Source: Cyanobacteria bacterium UBA6984 (GTDB lineage Bacteria; Cyanobacteriota; Vampirovibrionia; Gastranaerophilales; Gastranaerophilaceae). From it: a DNA stretch of 12,570 nt. The notes below the pieces were generated by a model. It saw only the letters and a list, made by a program, of their open reading frames with translations, searched no databases and had not been told where the DNA came from. Positions within the stretch are counted from its first letter, which is position 1. Each line of letters starts with the position of its first letter. This document shows positions 6,557 through 12,570 of the stretch, piece by piece. The stretch spans positions 1 to 12,570 of the forward strand of contig DJYG01000033.1 in NCBI GenBank assembly GCA_002450015.1. The letters run 5' to 3'. The translations under genes were made by a program, and so were the position numbers.

Positions 6557-6569
6557 AATTAGTATTTTT
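6543..6569 (+). terminator. Hairpin with short T-run overlapping the small ORF stop (possible attenuator)
   Basis: ATACTAAT (6543-6550) and ATTAGTAT (6558-6565) form a perfect 8-bp stem with a 7-base loop that contains the TGA stop, followed by TTTT (6566-6569). It lies 12 bases before the next start codon. The stem is AT-rich and the T-run short, so termination would be partial at best. A ribosome completing the small ORF would disrupt the stem, as in translation-coupled attenuation. Confidence 0.4.
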
Positions 6570-6580
6570 GATGAGGGAAT

Positions 6581-8437
6581 ATGTTAAAAAATATAATTAA
6601 AGATATAAAACCTATACATGCTATATTGGTAGGTTTGGTTGTTCTTTTAGGGATTGTTATTGTCTGCCTTATAGCAAAATCACTGGATATAAGTGATTTG
6701 ATTACTAAAACAGAAAACAAAACTTTTGACTCACGTCAGGTGATGTTGGTTAATAACAAAATTAAAAAGCCTAATAAGGATATTGTTATTGTAACTATTG
6801 ATGACGCAAGTTACGAATATCTTACAAATAAATATGGCGAATGGCCTTTACCAAGGTCTGTTTATGCTGATTTGATACATTTTATTGAACAACAAAATCC
6901 AACGTCGATTTCATTTGACTTAATGTTTGTTTCATCTTTGAAAAGTAGTGGAAGTGCTGATAATAAGCTCGCAGATGCTATGAATTCTTATGACAATATA
7001 TTAACCGGCATGAATTTCGATGATATGTCTTATGACGTAAGAGAACCTATTAATTTACCTGCCAGATTGCAGTTGACTGTTACAAATAAATCTAACGTTG
7101 ATTTTCAGAATTTAACATTTACTAATTGCAGACCTATTTTGTCACAAATAATTAACAGTAATACTAAAATAGGCATATTAAACATTGTTCGTTCTTCGGA
7201 TGGTATAGTGCGAGAATTTCCTGCTGTTGTAAAATATCAAAACGGATATTATCCAAATTTAGCATTCTTGACTGCTTTGAATTATCAATCAAAAATTGAT
7301 AAAAAATCATATAATGAAATTATAATTGACAAAAATGCGAATATTTTAGTAAGCAATAAAAAGATTCCTATGAATAAAGATGGCGGTTTAATTTTGAACT
7401 GGTATGGTCCGTCACAAGGTTTGACTTATGAACATATACCTTTATATAAGTTGGTTATGCAAATGAGTGGCGAAAAAATTAAAGAACAATATGATTTCAA
7501 AAATAAAATTGTATTTGTTGGTACGACAGCAACAAGCATGGCTGATGTAAAGAGTGTTCCTATTACAGGTGCCGGCGAAACTTATCCGGGTGTAGAAATA
7601 TATGCTACTTTTATGAATAATTTCATTGATAATAATTTTATTAAAAAAGCTTCGACCCCTGCAAATATCTTAATAACAATATTATTAGTTGTTTTTGTCG
7701 GAACTGTTGTTTTGAAAACAAATTCAACACCAATTGCTGTATTTACTGCAATTCTAACAATATTAGGTTATACTTTGTTGACTTATGCTGCTATGATTAT
7801 GAATTTGTGGCTTGATATTGTTGTGCCTGTTTTATCTGTTATTGCTATTTTTGTTATTGCTTATATTGTGAAATATATAATTAAGTCAAGAGATTTTGAA
7901 CATCAATATAAACTTGCAACAACCGATGGCCTTACTGAATTGTATAATCACAGATATTTCCAAGACCAAATGCGCAGACAAATTGCTAATTGTCAACGTT
8001 ATAATAACGAATTTTCAATGATAATTATTGATATTGACCACTTTAAAAAGTTTAATGATACGTACGGACACCAAGCAGGTGATGCAGTATTAAGACAAGT
8101 TGCTCAAACTTTAAAAACAAATACCCGCGCTACGGATATAGTTTGCAGATATGGTGGTGAGGAAATGAGTATTATTTTGTCTAATACTGACAAAGATGAG
8201 GCTATATATAATGCCCAAAGAATTTGTAAAGAAGTTGCTAACAAAGTTTTTAAACTTAGTCCGACTCAAACTACGCATGTTACAATAAGTTTAGGTGTTT
8301 CTACTTATCCGCACGATGGAGAAACTCCTCAGCAAATTATTGAAGTTGCTGATCAAGGGTTGTATTATGCAAAGGAACACGGAAGAAATCAAGTAGGACT
8401 TGCAGTATATAACGAAAATCCTCCTACTGAAAACTAA
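6581..8437 (+). CDS. CHASE2-domain membrane sensor diguanylate cyclase (GGDEF)
   Basis: This is probably a membrane-bound sensor that makes cyclic di-GMP from two GTP. In its 618 residues, one membrane helix (about 12-33) leads into an extracytoplasmic CHASE2 domain (about 45-355; IVIVTIDDASYEYL at 68-81, WPLPRSVYADL at 88-98, SFDLMF at 111-116, IVFVGTTATSMAD at 310-322). Three membrane helices follow (about 360-378, 384-406 and 409-433), then a cytoplasmic GGDEF domain (about 445-608). The latter has DIDHFKKFNDTYGH (484-497), an inhibitory-site RxxD (RATD, 516-519), the active loop GGEEM (525-529), TISLGVS (568-574) and ADQGLYYAKEHGRN (590-603). The loop ends in Met where Phe is usual. The catalytic Glu pair and the metal-binding Asp484 are present, so activity is plausible. 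GAGGG (6573-6577) precedes the start. Confidence 0.93.
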   Translation: MLKNIIKDIKPIHAILVGLVVLLGIVIVCLIAKSLDISDLITKTENKTFDSRQVMLVNNKIKKPNKDIVIVTIDDASYEYLTNKYGEWPLPRSVYADLIHFIEQQNPTSISFDLMFVSSLKSSGSADNKLADAMNSYDNILTGMNFDDMSYDVREPINLPARLQLTVTNKSNVDFQNLTFTNCRPILSQIINSNTKIGILNIVRSSDGIVREFPAVVKYQNGYYPNLAFLTALNYQSKIDKKSYNEIIIDKNANILVSNKKIPMNKDGGLILNWYGPSQGLTYEHIPLYKLVMQMSGEKIKEQYDFKNKIVFVGTTATSMADVKSVPITGAGETYPGVEIYATFMNNFIDNNFIKKASTPANILITILLVVFVGTVVLKTNSTPIAVFTAILTILGYTLLTYAAMIMNLWLDIVVPVLSVIAIFVIAYIVKYIIKSRDFEHQYKLATTDGLTELYNHRYFQDQMRRQIANCQRYNNEFSMIIIDIDHFKKFNDTYGHQAGDAVLRQVAQTLKTNTRATDIVCRYGGEEMSIILSNTDKDEAIYNAQRICKEVANKVFKLSPTQTTHVTISLGVSTYPHDGETPQQIIEVADQGLYYAKEHGRNQVGLAVYNENPPTEN

Positions 8438-8461
8438 CTAAAATTTAAAAAATTATATTCT

Positions 8462-8488
8462 AAAAAGGAATTTTTAATTCCTTTTTTT
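8462..8488. terminator. Bidirectional intrinsic terminator between converging genes
   Basis: AAAAAGGAATT (8462-8472), loop TTT, AATTCCTTTTT (8476-8486), then further T to 8488. Plus-strand transcripts from the CHASE2-GGDEF gene meet a hairpin with a T-tract. The A-tract at 8462-8466 gives the same for minus-strand transcripts of the dGTPase gene, whose stop codon (8487-8489) abuts the hairpin. Confidence 0.85.
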
Positions 8489-9503
8489 ATGCAAATTTTT
8501 TTATTAGTCTAAAAATAGCTTCATCTTTGTTAAGTGCTTGAATTGGTTTTGGAATATAAAGTTCTTTAAATTTTTCAATTGCATATTGGTCTGTCATACC
8601 TGAAATATAATCAACAACAATTCTTTCTATTTTGTCTTTTTCAATTTGGCTTTCTAAAAATTCAGTATAGTATTTGTATAGTTCACAAACTATACGTGCT
8701 GTTTTCTTTTCTTCAAGTTTTGCAGGTGAATCGACATAAACATTTTTGAACATCCATTCTCTTAAAAGGGTTGTGTAGTGCCAGCATTCTTCATCCATTT
8801 CAATGTTTGGTTTATCAAGTGAATTTGAAATTATGCTGTTAATCATTTTGCTAAGTCGCTTATTTTTATCAGATGTAAAATATTTTTGACATTCAACAGG
8901 CAAATCATCTTCTGATATAATACCTGCTCTTATAGAATCATCAATGTCATGATTAATATATGCAATTTTGTCAGCAAATTGAACAACTTTAGCTTCACAT
9001 GTTTTTGGTACAAGTCCCCAAGAATGTGTGTAAATACCGTCAATAGTTTCTTGGCAAAGATTTAAATTTTCTATAACTTCAACAACTCTTACACTTTGTT
9101 CATTATGTCTAAATCCTCCATCTACAAGATGGTTTAATACCCCTTCACCACAATGTCCGAATGGTGTGTGACCTAAATCGTGGCCAAGAGCAATTGCTTC
9201 TGTCAAATCTTCGTTCAAAGCAAGAGCTCTTGAGATAGTTCTTGCAATCTGAGATACTTCAAGCGTATGTGTTAACCTTGTTCTAAAGTGGTCATCGAAT
9301 GGTGATAAAAAAACTTGTGTTTTGTGCTTTAATCTTCTAAAAGCTTTACAATGTATTATTCTATCTCTGTCACGTTGAAAATTTGTTCTTATTGTACATT
9401 CTTCAACAGGTTCTTTCCTGCCTTTTGTTTTAAAACTTTTTGTTGCGTATTTACTTAAATTTTCAGCTTCTAGCTGTTCTAATCGTTCTCTTATTGTACC
9501 CAT
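8487..9503 (-). CDS. dgt: Deoxyguanosinetriphosphate triphosphohydrolase-like HD protein (dGTPase family)
   Basis: Family members cleave dGTP or other dNTPs to the nucleoside plus triphosphate and help set dNTP pools. The protein has 338 residues, the length of the short dGTPase-like type; E. coli Dgt is much longer. The HD-domain metal ligands are visible: His79 (RLTHTLEV, 76-83), His108-Asp109 (GHDLGHTPFGH, 107-117) and Asp178 (FADKIAY, 176-182). FRRLKHKTQVF (55-65) and FRHNEQSVRV (131-140) are also typical. The true substrate cannot be told from sequence. Only a weak AGGAT (about 9515-9519) lies upstream, at a long spacing. It converges on the CHASE2-GGDEF gene and diverges from the aminotransferase gene, in a 74-base promoter region. 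Confidence 0.93.
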   Translation of the reverse strand: MGTIRERLEQLEAENLSKYATKSFKTKGRKEPVEECTIRTNFQRDRDRIIHCKAFRRLKHKTQVFLSPFDDHFRTRLTHTLEVSQIARTISRALALNEDLTEAIALGHDLGHTPFGHCGEGVLNHLVDGGFRHNEQSVRVVEVIENLNLCQETIDGIYTHSWGLVPKTCEAKVVQFADKIAYINHDIDDSIRAGIISEDDLPVECQKYFTSDKNKRLSKMINSIISNSLDKPNIEMDEECWHYTTLLREWMFKNVYVDSPAKLEEKKTARIVCELYKYYTEFLESQIEKDKIERIVVDYISGMTDQYAIEKFKELYIPKPIQALNKDEAIFRLIKKFA

Positions 9504-9524
9504 AATTTAATATTATCCTAAATT

Positions 9525-9546
9525 TATAATTTATGCTATAATTTAT
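9525..9546 (+). promoter_or_regulatory. Promoter for the aminotransferase operon with tandem TATAATTTAT repeats
   Basis: A 10-bp sequence, TATAATTTAT, occurs twice (9525-9534 and 9537-9546) separated by GC. The second copy forms an extended -10, TGCTATAAT (9534-9542), 35 bases before the ATG at 9578. No good -35 is seen 17 bp upstream, which an extended -10 can tolerate. The same AT-rich stretch must also hold the promoter of the divergent dgt gene, which I could not place. Confidence 0.5.
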
Positions 9547-9577
9547 AAGTTAAAACCATGCAAATAAAGGATGAAGT

Positions 9578-10795
9578 ATGAAACAGTTTTTCAATGTGTT
9601 CGCAGCGAACATTGATACATATATAATGTTTAAGATTAAAGAAAAAACGGCTAAATTGGCAGAGGAGCTTACAAAAAAAGGACGTAAACCAATTTCGCTT
9701 GCCATGGGAGCTCCAACAACAAAACCTCCTAAGTTGCTTACGGACTCTTTAAAAAAATGTCTTGATGAAGAAGGTATTCATACGTATTCAAATCCTAAAG
9801 GCGAAAAATTTTTTGTTGATGCAATAAAATTAAGAATGAAAAATCGCTTTAATGTGGAAATTGCAACTTCTGAAATATGTTCTTTATTAGGCTCAAAAGA
9901 AGGTATTGCAAATTTATTACGTGGTATTATTGAACCAAATGATATTATATTAATACCGGATCCTTCTTATGCTTCATATAAAGAAATGGTAAAAGTTTGT
10001 GGTGGAATTAGCTACTCTGTTCCGTTAACACCTAAGAATAAATTTATGCCAAATATGGAAGATGTTTTCTGTCAATTGGAAAGTGATGGGTATGATAAGT
10101 TAAAAGTTAAGGCTTTGGTTATAAATTATCCAAATAATCCTATGGGAGCAACTTGTTCTAAAGATTATTTAAAAGAAGTTGTTGATTTTTGCAAAAAACA
10201 TGAAATTTTATTGATTTCTGATGCTGCCTATGCGGATATATATTTTGATGATAAATATAAGCCATCAAGTGTCTTAGAAATTGATGGCGCTAAAGATATA
10301 TCAGTTGAGTTCCATAGCTTTTCAAAGCCTTATTCTGCAACAGGTTGGCGTGTTGGTTGGATTTGTGGAAATGAACAAATTGTTAGTCAGTTTGCAAAAT
10401 TAAAGTCAACTATTGATTCAGGCATTTTCAAGGCTTTACAAAAAGCATGCGCAACAATTATTAACTCAAAAGAAGGAGATGAGTATATCGTTTGGGCAAA
10501 TAATGAAATTAAAAAGAAATCTGATTATTTTGTAAAAGCATTTAAAGAAGAATTAGGCTGGGAAATAGACCATATCCCAACAGCGACATTTTATCAATGG
10601 ATTAAAATTCCTACAAGATATAAAACAAGTGAAGAATTTTGTGACGATTTATTGTCAAAATCAGGTATTGTGATGGTTCCGGGCACTGCTTTTGGCAAAT
10701 ATGGCGCAGGCTATGTAAGAGTTTCAATAGTTTGCTCTATTGAAGAATTACATGAAGTTGTGAAACGTATGAAAGAAGACGGATTTACTTATTAA
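9578..10795 (+). CDS. Pyridoxal-phosphate-dependent class I/II aminotransferase (DapL/AspC-like)
   Basis: This is a fold-type I transaminase of 405 residues. The PLP-binding features are the Lys250 Schiff base in SFSKPYSATGWRVGW (247-261), Tyr131 (DPSYASY, 128-134), Asn187 in NYPNNPMGA (183-191), Asp215 and Tyr218 (SDAAYADIYFD, 214-224), and Arg258. Arg381 (YVRVS, 379-383) should hold the substrate carboxylate. Size and the SKxYxxTGWRxGW motif resemble LL-diaminopimelate aminotransferase (lysine and peptidoglycan synthesis) as well as alanine or aspartate aminotransferases; sequence alone does not decide. The start is chosen because AAAGGA (9566-9571) lies 6 bases upstream. The later Met17 has no such site. 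Its stop overlaps the start of the rRNA methyltransferase by one base. Confidence 0.9.
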   Translation: MKQFFNVFAANIDTYIMFKIKEKTAKLAEELTKKGRKPISLAMGAPTTKPPKLLTDSLKKCLDEEGIHTYSNPKGEKFFVDAIKLRMKNRFNVEIATSEICSLLGSKEGIANLLRGIIEPNDIILIPDPSYASYKEMVKVCGGISYSVPLTPKNKFMPNMEDVFCQLESDGYDKLKVKALVINYPNNPMGATCSKDYLKEVVDFCKKHEILLISDAAYADIYFDDKYKPSSVLEIDGAKDISVEFHSFSKPYSATGWRVGWICGNEQIVSQFAKLKSTIDSGIFKALQKACATIINSKEGDEYIVWANNEIKKKSDYFVKAFKEELGWEIDHIPTATFYQWIKIPTRYKTSEEFCDDLLSKSGIVMVPGTAFGKYGAGYVRVSIVCSIEELHEVVKRMKEDGFTY

Positions 10796-12171
10796 TGCGT
10801 GTAGGAGAGCAATACAAAGTTAAAATAGAAAAACTTTCAAATTTGGGCTTAGGAATAGCAAAAATTGATGGTATGGTAATTTTTGTTGAAAATGCTTGCC
10901 CACAGGATGAGCTGCTTATTAAAATAAGCAAAGTTAATAAAAACTTTGCAAATGCGAATATTTTAGAAATTTTGAATCCGTCTTTGCACAGGATTAAACC
11001 ATTTTGTCCAATGCAGAAAGTGTGTGGTGCTTGTCAATTACAATTTATAGACTATGATTATCAATTAAAAATTAAACAGAAAATTGTACAAGATGCAATG
11101 CATTCAATAGGTGGAATTGATATTGATATTCCGTTGCCAGTTGCAAGTCCTGAAATAATGGAGTATCGTTGCAAAGTTCAATATCCGGTATCGCAAACGA
11201 AAGTTTCAAAACGGTTGATTGCAGGATATTTTAAGCAAAAATCTCACGAAATTGTAAATATAAAATATTGTCCTATACAACCAAATATTTGTGATGACAT
11301 TATAGAATTTGTAAGAAAAAAAGGCACTGAACTTGGTATTTCCGGTTATAATGAAAAAACTCACAGTGGTGAATTAAGACATGTAGTTATAAGGTACTCA
11401 AAATTCAATCAAAAAAGTCTTGTTACATTTGTGGTAAATTCAAATATTATTTCGGATTCAATAAAAAAATTATCAAAATTAATTTTTGCTGAATTTAATA
11501 GTGTTTCTGGTGTTTGTGTTAACTTTAATCAAAATAAAAATAACTTAATTTTGACAAATAATACAATATGCGTAGTCGGAGATAATTATATTGAAGAAAA
11601 ATTGTTGGATAAAATATTCAAATTTGGTCCTAATTCATTTTTTCAAGTTAATCCAAAAAGTGCAGAAAATATATTTTTATATGTAAAAAATTATATAAAA
11701 AATAATTTTTCTAATCCGACTGTTTTTGACGCTTATGCCGGTGTTACAACTTTTGGTATAACTTTAAGTGATGTTTGCAGCAAGGTTGTTAGTGTAGAAG
11801 AATGTAAAGAAGCTGTTGAATGGGCTGAAAGAACTGTACATGATAATAAAATTTCAAATATTGAACTTCATAATATGGATGCCGAAAAGTTTTTTGAGCA
11901 AGAATTACAAACAAATGAAAGAAAATTTGAAATAACAGTTTTAGATCCGCCAAGAAAAGGTGCTACGCAAAAAACTCTGGATAATGTTTTAAAATTGACA
12001 TCAGAAAAAATAATTTATGTAAGTTGCAATCCGGCAACTCTTGCCAGAGATTTAAAATATTTGCTTTCAAAAGGTGCAAAGCTTGAAAGTATTCAGCCCT
12101 TTGATATGTTTTGTCACACATATCATATAGAAAATGTTGCAATAATAGATTTAAAAGATGTTAACAAATAA
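10795..12171 (+). CDS. rlmD: 23S rRNA (uracil-5-)-methyltransferase, RlmD/RumA family
   Basis: It transfers a methyl group from S-adenosylmethionine to C5 of a uridine, in 23S rRNA by family assignment. The 458 residues begin with a TRAM RNA-binding domain (about 1-60). The iron-sulfur cluster Cys follow: Cys71, Cys77, Cys80 (CPMQKVCGAC) and Cys159. The methyltransferase domain has FQVNP (283-287), motif I FDAYAGVTTFGI (311-322), DPPRKG (384-389), the nucleophile Cys411 in SCNPATLARD (410-419), and Glu446 in HIENVAII, the expected general base. Motif I has Thr318 where Gly is usual. Whether it modifies U1939, U747 or both cannot be read from sequence. No ribosome binding site precedes the start; the TAATG junction with the aminotransferase implies coupled translation. 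Confidence 0.92.
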   Translation: MRVGEQYKVKIEKLSNLGLGIAKIDGMVIFVENACPQDELLIKISKVNKNFANANILEILNPSLHRIKPFCPMQKVCGACQLQFIDYDYQLKIKQKIVQDAMHSIGGIDIDIPLPVASPEIMEYRCKVQYPVSQTKVSKRLIAGYFKQKSHEIVNIKYCPIQPNICDDIIEFVRKKGTELGISGYNEKTHSGELRHVVIRYSKFNQKSLVTFVVNSNIISDSIKKLSKLIFAEFNSVSGVCVNFNQNKNNLILTNNTICVVGDNYIEEKLLDKIFKFGPNSFFQVNPKSAENIFLYVKNYIKNNFSNPTVFDAYAGVTTFGITLSDVCSKVVSVEECKEAVEWAERTVHDNKISNIELHNMDAEKFFEQELQTNERKFEITVLDPPRKGATQKTLDNVLKLTSEKIIYVSCNPATLARDLKYLLSKGAKLESIQPFDMFCHTYHIENVAIIDLKDVNK

Positions 12172-12235
12172 AATAATTTTCAAATTGTAAAAAAGATTTT
12201 ATGCTGTGTTGTCTATTTAATGGCAACCGTTTGCT

Positions 12236-12267
12236 ATTTACATGATAAATATTCAAAAGATGTAAAT
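12236..12267. repeat. Inverted repeat, 8-bp perfect stem
   Basis: ATTTACAT (12236-12243) pairs with ATGTAAAT (12260-12267) around a 16-base loop. It lies about 65 bases past the methyltransferase stop. No T-run follows on the plus strand. Such AT-rich stems can arise by chance. Confidence 0.35.
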
Positions 12268-12290
12268 TTATATTACAGGCATGAACACAA

Positions 12291-12316
12291 AAGACCTGTT
12301 TTGGTGAGGGATTATT
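12291..12316 (+). repeat. Left arm of the 26-bp inverted repeat
   Basis: It begins AAGACCTGTTTTGGTGAGGG and ends ATTATT. All 26 bases are complementary to 12418-12443. Outward (12290/12444) and inward (12317/12417) neighbours do not pair. Confidence 0.95.
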
Positions 12317-12329
12317 GGTCTGTATTTTA

Positions 12330-12357
12330 ATTATAACGTACTTTTTGAATTTTGCAA
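12330..12357 (-). promoter_or_regulatory. Promoter inside the inverted-repeat element, pointing left
   Basis: On the minus strand TTGCAA (12352-12357) is followed after 16 bp by a perfect TATAAT (12330-12335). The predicted start is near 12323, just before the left arm. In the present orientation transcripts would run left toward the 3' end of the methyltransferase gene as antisense. I found no equally good promoter on the plus strand of the spacer. Confidence 0.5.
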
Positions 12358-12417
12358 CTTTCATGAGATTTCACGTTATTTTTCAAAAAAAGTCTCTACA
12401 ATCCAGTAATATTAAGA

Positions 12418-12443
12418 AATAATCCCTCACCAAAACAGGTCTT
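12418..12443 (-). repeat. Right arm of the 26-bp inverted repeat
   Basis: It begins AATAATCCCTCACC and ends AGGTCTT, the exact reverse complement of 12291-12316. It lies 51 bases before the ATG at 12495. Confidence 0.95.
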
Positions 12444-12494
12444 GAGTACCAATATGTTGAAGGATTTTTGAAAAAGCACTATGAGTGAACAGTA

Positions 12495-12570
12495 ATGAGT
12501 AAAATCAACCCTATTGAAACGAATAATTTTCACTTAATGAAACAACAACAAAGCAAGCATTGTTTGAACG
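12495..12570 (+). CDS. Possible start of an unknown protein, truncated by the window edge
   Basis: ATG at 12495 opens a frame that stays open for 25 codons to the window end, beginning MSKINPIETNNFHLM and continuing with several Gln. The other two plus-strand frames are closed by stops in this stretch. The ATG overlaps the stop of a four-codon ORF (12481, encoding MSEQ) as TAATG, so start by re-initiation is possible. No good Shine-Dalgarno lies directly upstream. It is the first ORF to the right of the inverted-repeat element and so would be its natural target. Too little is visible to name a family, and a minus-strand gene ending near 12511 cannot be excluded. Confidence 0.35.
   Translation, partial: MSKINPIETNNFHLMKQQQSKHCLN

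Larger units (their letters stand above)
12291..12443. mobile_element. Candidate invertible promoter element (inverton), 26-bp perfect inverted repeats around a 101-bp spacer
   Basis: The left arm (12291-12316, starting AAGACCTGTTTTGG) and the right arm (12418-12443, ending CCAAAACAGGTCTT) match over all 26 bases as an inverted repeat, and pairing stops at both ends. The arms contain GC-rich blocks, so this is not chance AT pairing. The 101-bp spacer contains a minus-strand promoter and a smaller inverted repeat (ATAACGT 12333-12339, ACGTTAT 12373-12379). The size, the intergenic position and the enclosed promoter fit a site-specific DNA inversion switch. Alternatives are a short non-autonomous transposon (MITE) or a long-stem RNA. 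No target-site duplication was seen at the borders, and no recombinase gene lies in the window. Confidence 0.6.
12172..12494. other. Intergenic region with inverted-repeat structure
   Basis: These ~320 bases follow the methyltransferase gene and contain no credible ORF and no clear terminator for it. They hold a hairpin at 12236-12267 and the 153-bp inverted-repeat element at 12291-12443 (listed separately). They also contain a five-residue ORF (12454) and a four-codon ORF (12481) just before the ORF at 12495. Confidence 0.6.

Noticed and set aside
9597..9611. TGTTCG/CGAACA hairpin in the first codons of the aminotransferase gene
   Set aside because: A 6-bp stem in coding sequence, away from the ribosome binding site; no further evidence of a regulatory role.
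12161..12364. 67-codon minus-strand ORF
   Set aside because: It overlaps the methyltransferase 3' end, runs through the left arm of the inverted repeat, has no ribosome binding site (the bases before the ATG read AACGTGAAATCTC), and its product has no coherent features.
12291..12443. Reading the element as a two-repeat CRISPR or an integron attC site
   Set aside because: The two arms are in inverted, not direct, orientation with a 101-bp spacer, there are no cas or integrase genes, and the attC-type core sites and imperfect stem are absent.
12291..12570. Retron-like ncRNA followed by a reverse transcriptase
   Set aside because: Flanking inverted repeats and a downstream ORF are reminiscent, but the 101-bp interior is short for msr plus msd and lacks a strong internal msd stem. 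The 25 visible residues of the ORF show no reverse-transcriptase feature. It could be reopened if the extended ORF encodes one.

Overview
This is an AT-rich bacterial window (roughly 30% GC by eye) with compact gene spacing, ordinary stop codons and AGGAG-type ribosome binding sites. The gene set combines a flavin-dependent thymidylate synthase (ThyX), a CHASE2-GGDEF membrane sensor, a DapL/AspC-like aminotransferase and a topoisomerase I with four zinc ribbons. This suggests a low-GC, non-photosynthetic relative of Cyanobacteria such as the gut Gastranaerophilales (Melainabacteria), but that is inference and a low-GC Firmicute is not excluded. No tRNA, rRNA, CRISPR array or transposase gene was seen.

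Layout. Positions 1-147 hold the start of an unrecognised coiled-coil-like protein on the minus strand. It is divergent from a 121-residue unknown protein at 543-908. The ~395 bases between them contain three consecutive inverted repeats and a promoter. From 5901 down to 990 on the minus strand runs a tight four-gene cluster, thyX-dprA-topA-aroE, with gaps of 3 and 6 bases and then an 8-base overlap. It combines dTMP synthesis, DNA processing, supercoil relaxation and the shikimate pathway. rpmE (ribosomal protein L31) lies just upstream with its own promoter and a probable terminator.

On the plus strand a 54-residue small ORF (6392-6556) is followed by a hairpin and then by a CHASE2-GGDEF protein (6581-8437), probably a membrane-bound c-di-GMP synthase. 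A bidirectional terminator separates it from a convergent dGTPase-family gene (8487-9503, minus). A divergent promoter region follows, then an aminotransferase and a 23S rRNA uracil methyltransferase that overlap by one base (TAATG).

The most unusual part is the right end. Positions 12291-12316 and 12418-12443 form a perfect 26-bp inverted repeat around a 101-bp spacer. The spacer carries a good sigma-70-like promoter (TTGCAA, 16 bp, TATAAT) that points left, away from an ORF that starts at 12495 and runs off the window. This is the layout of an invertible promoter (inverton) caught in the OFF orientation for the gene to its right. The proposal is an inference from architecture; no recombinase gene is visible here.
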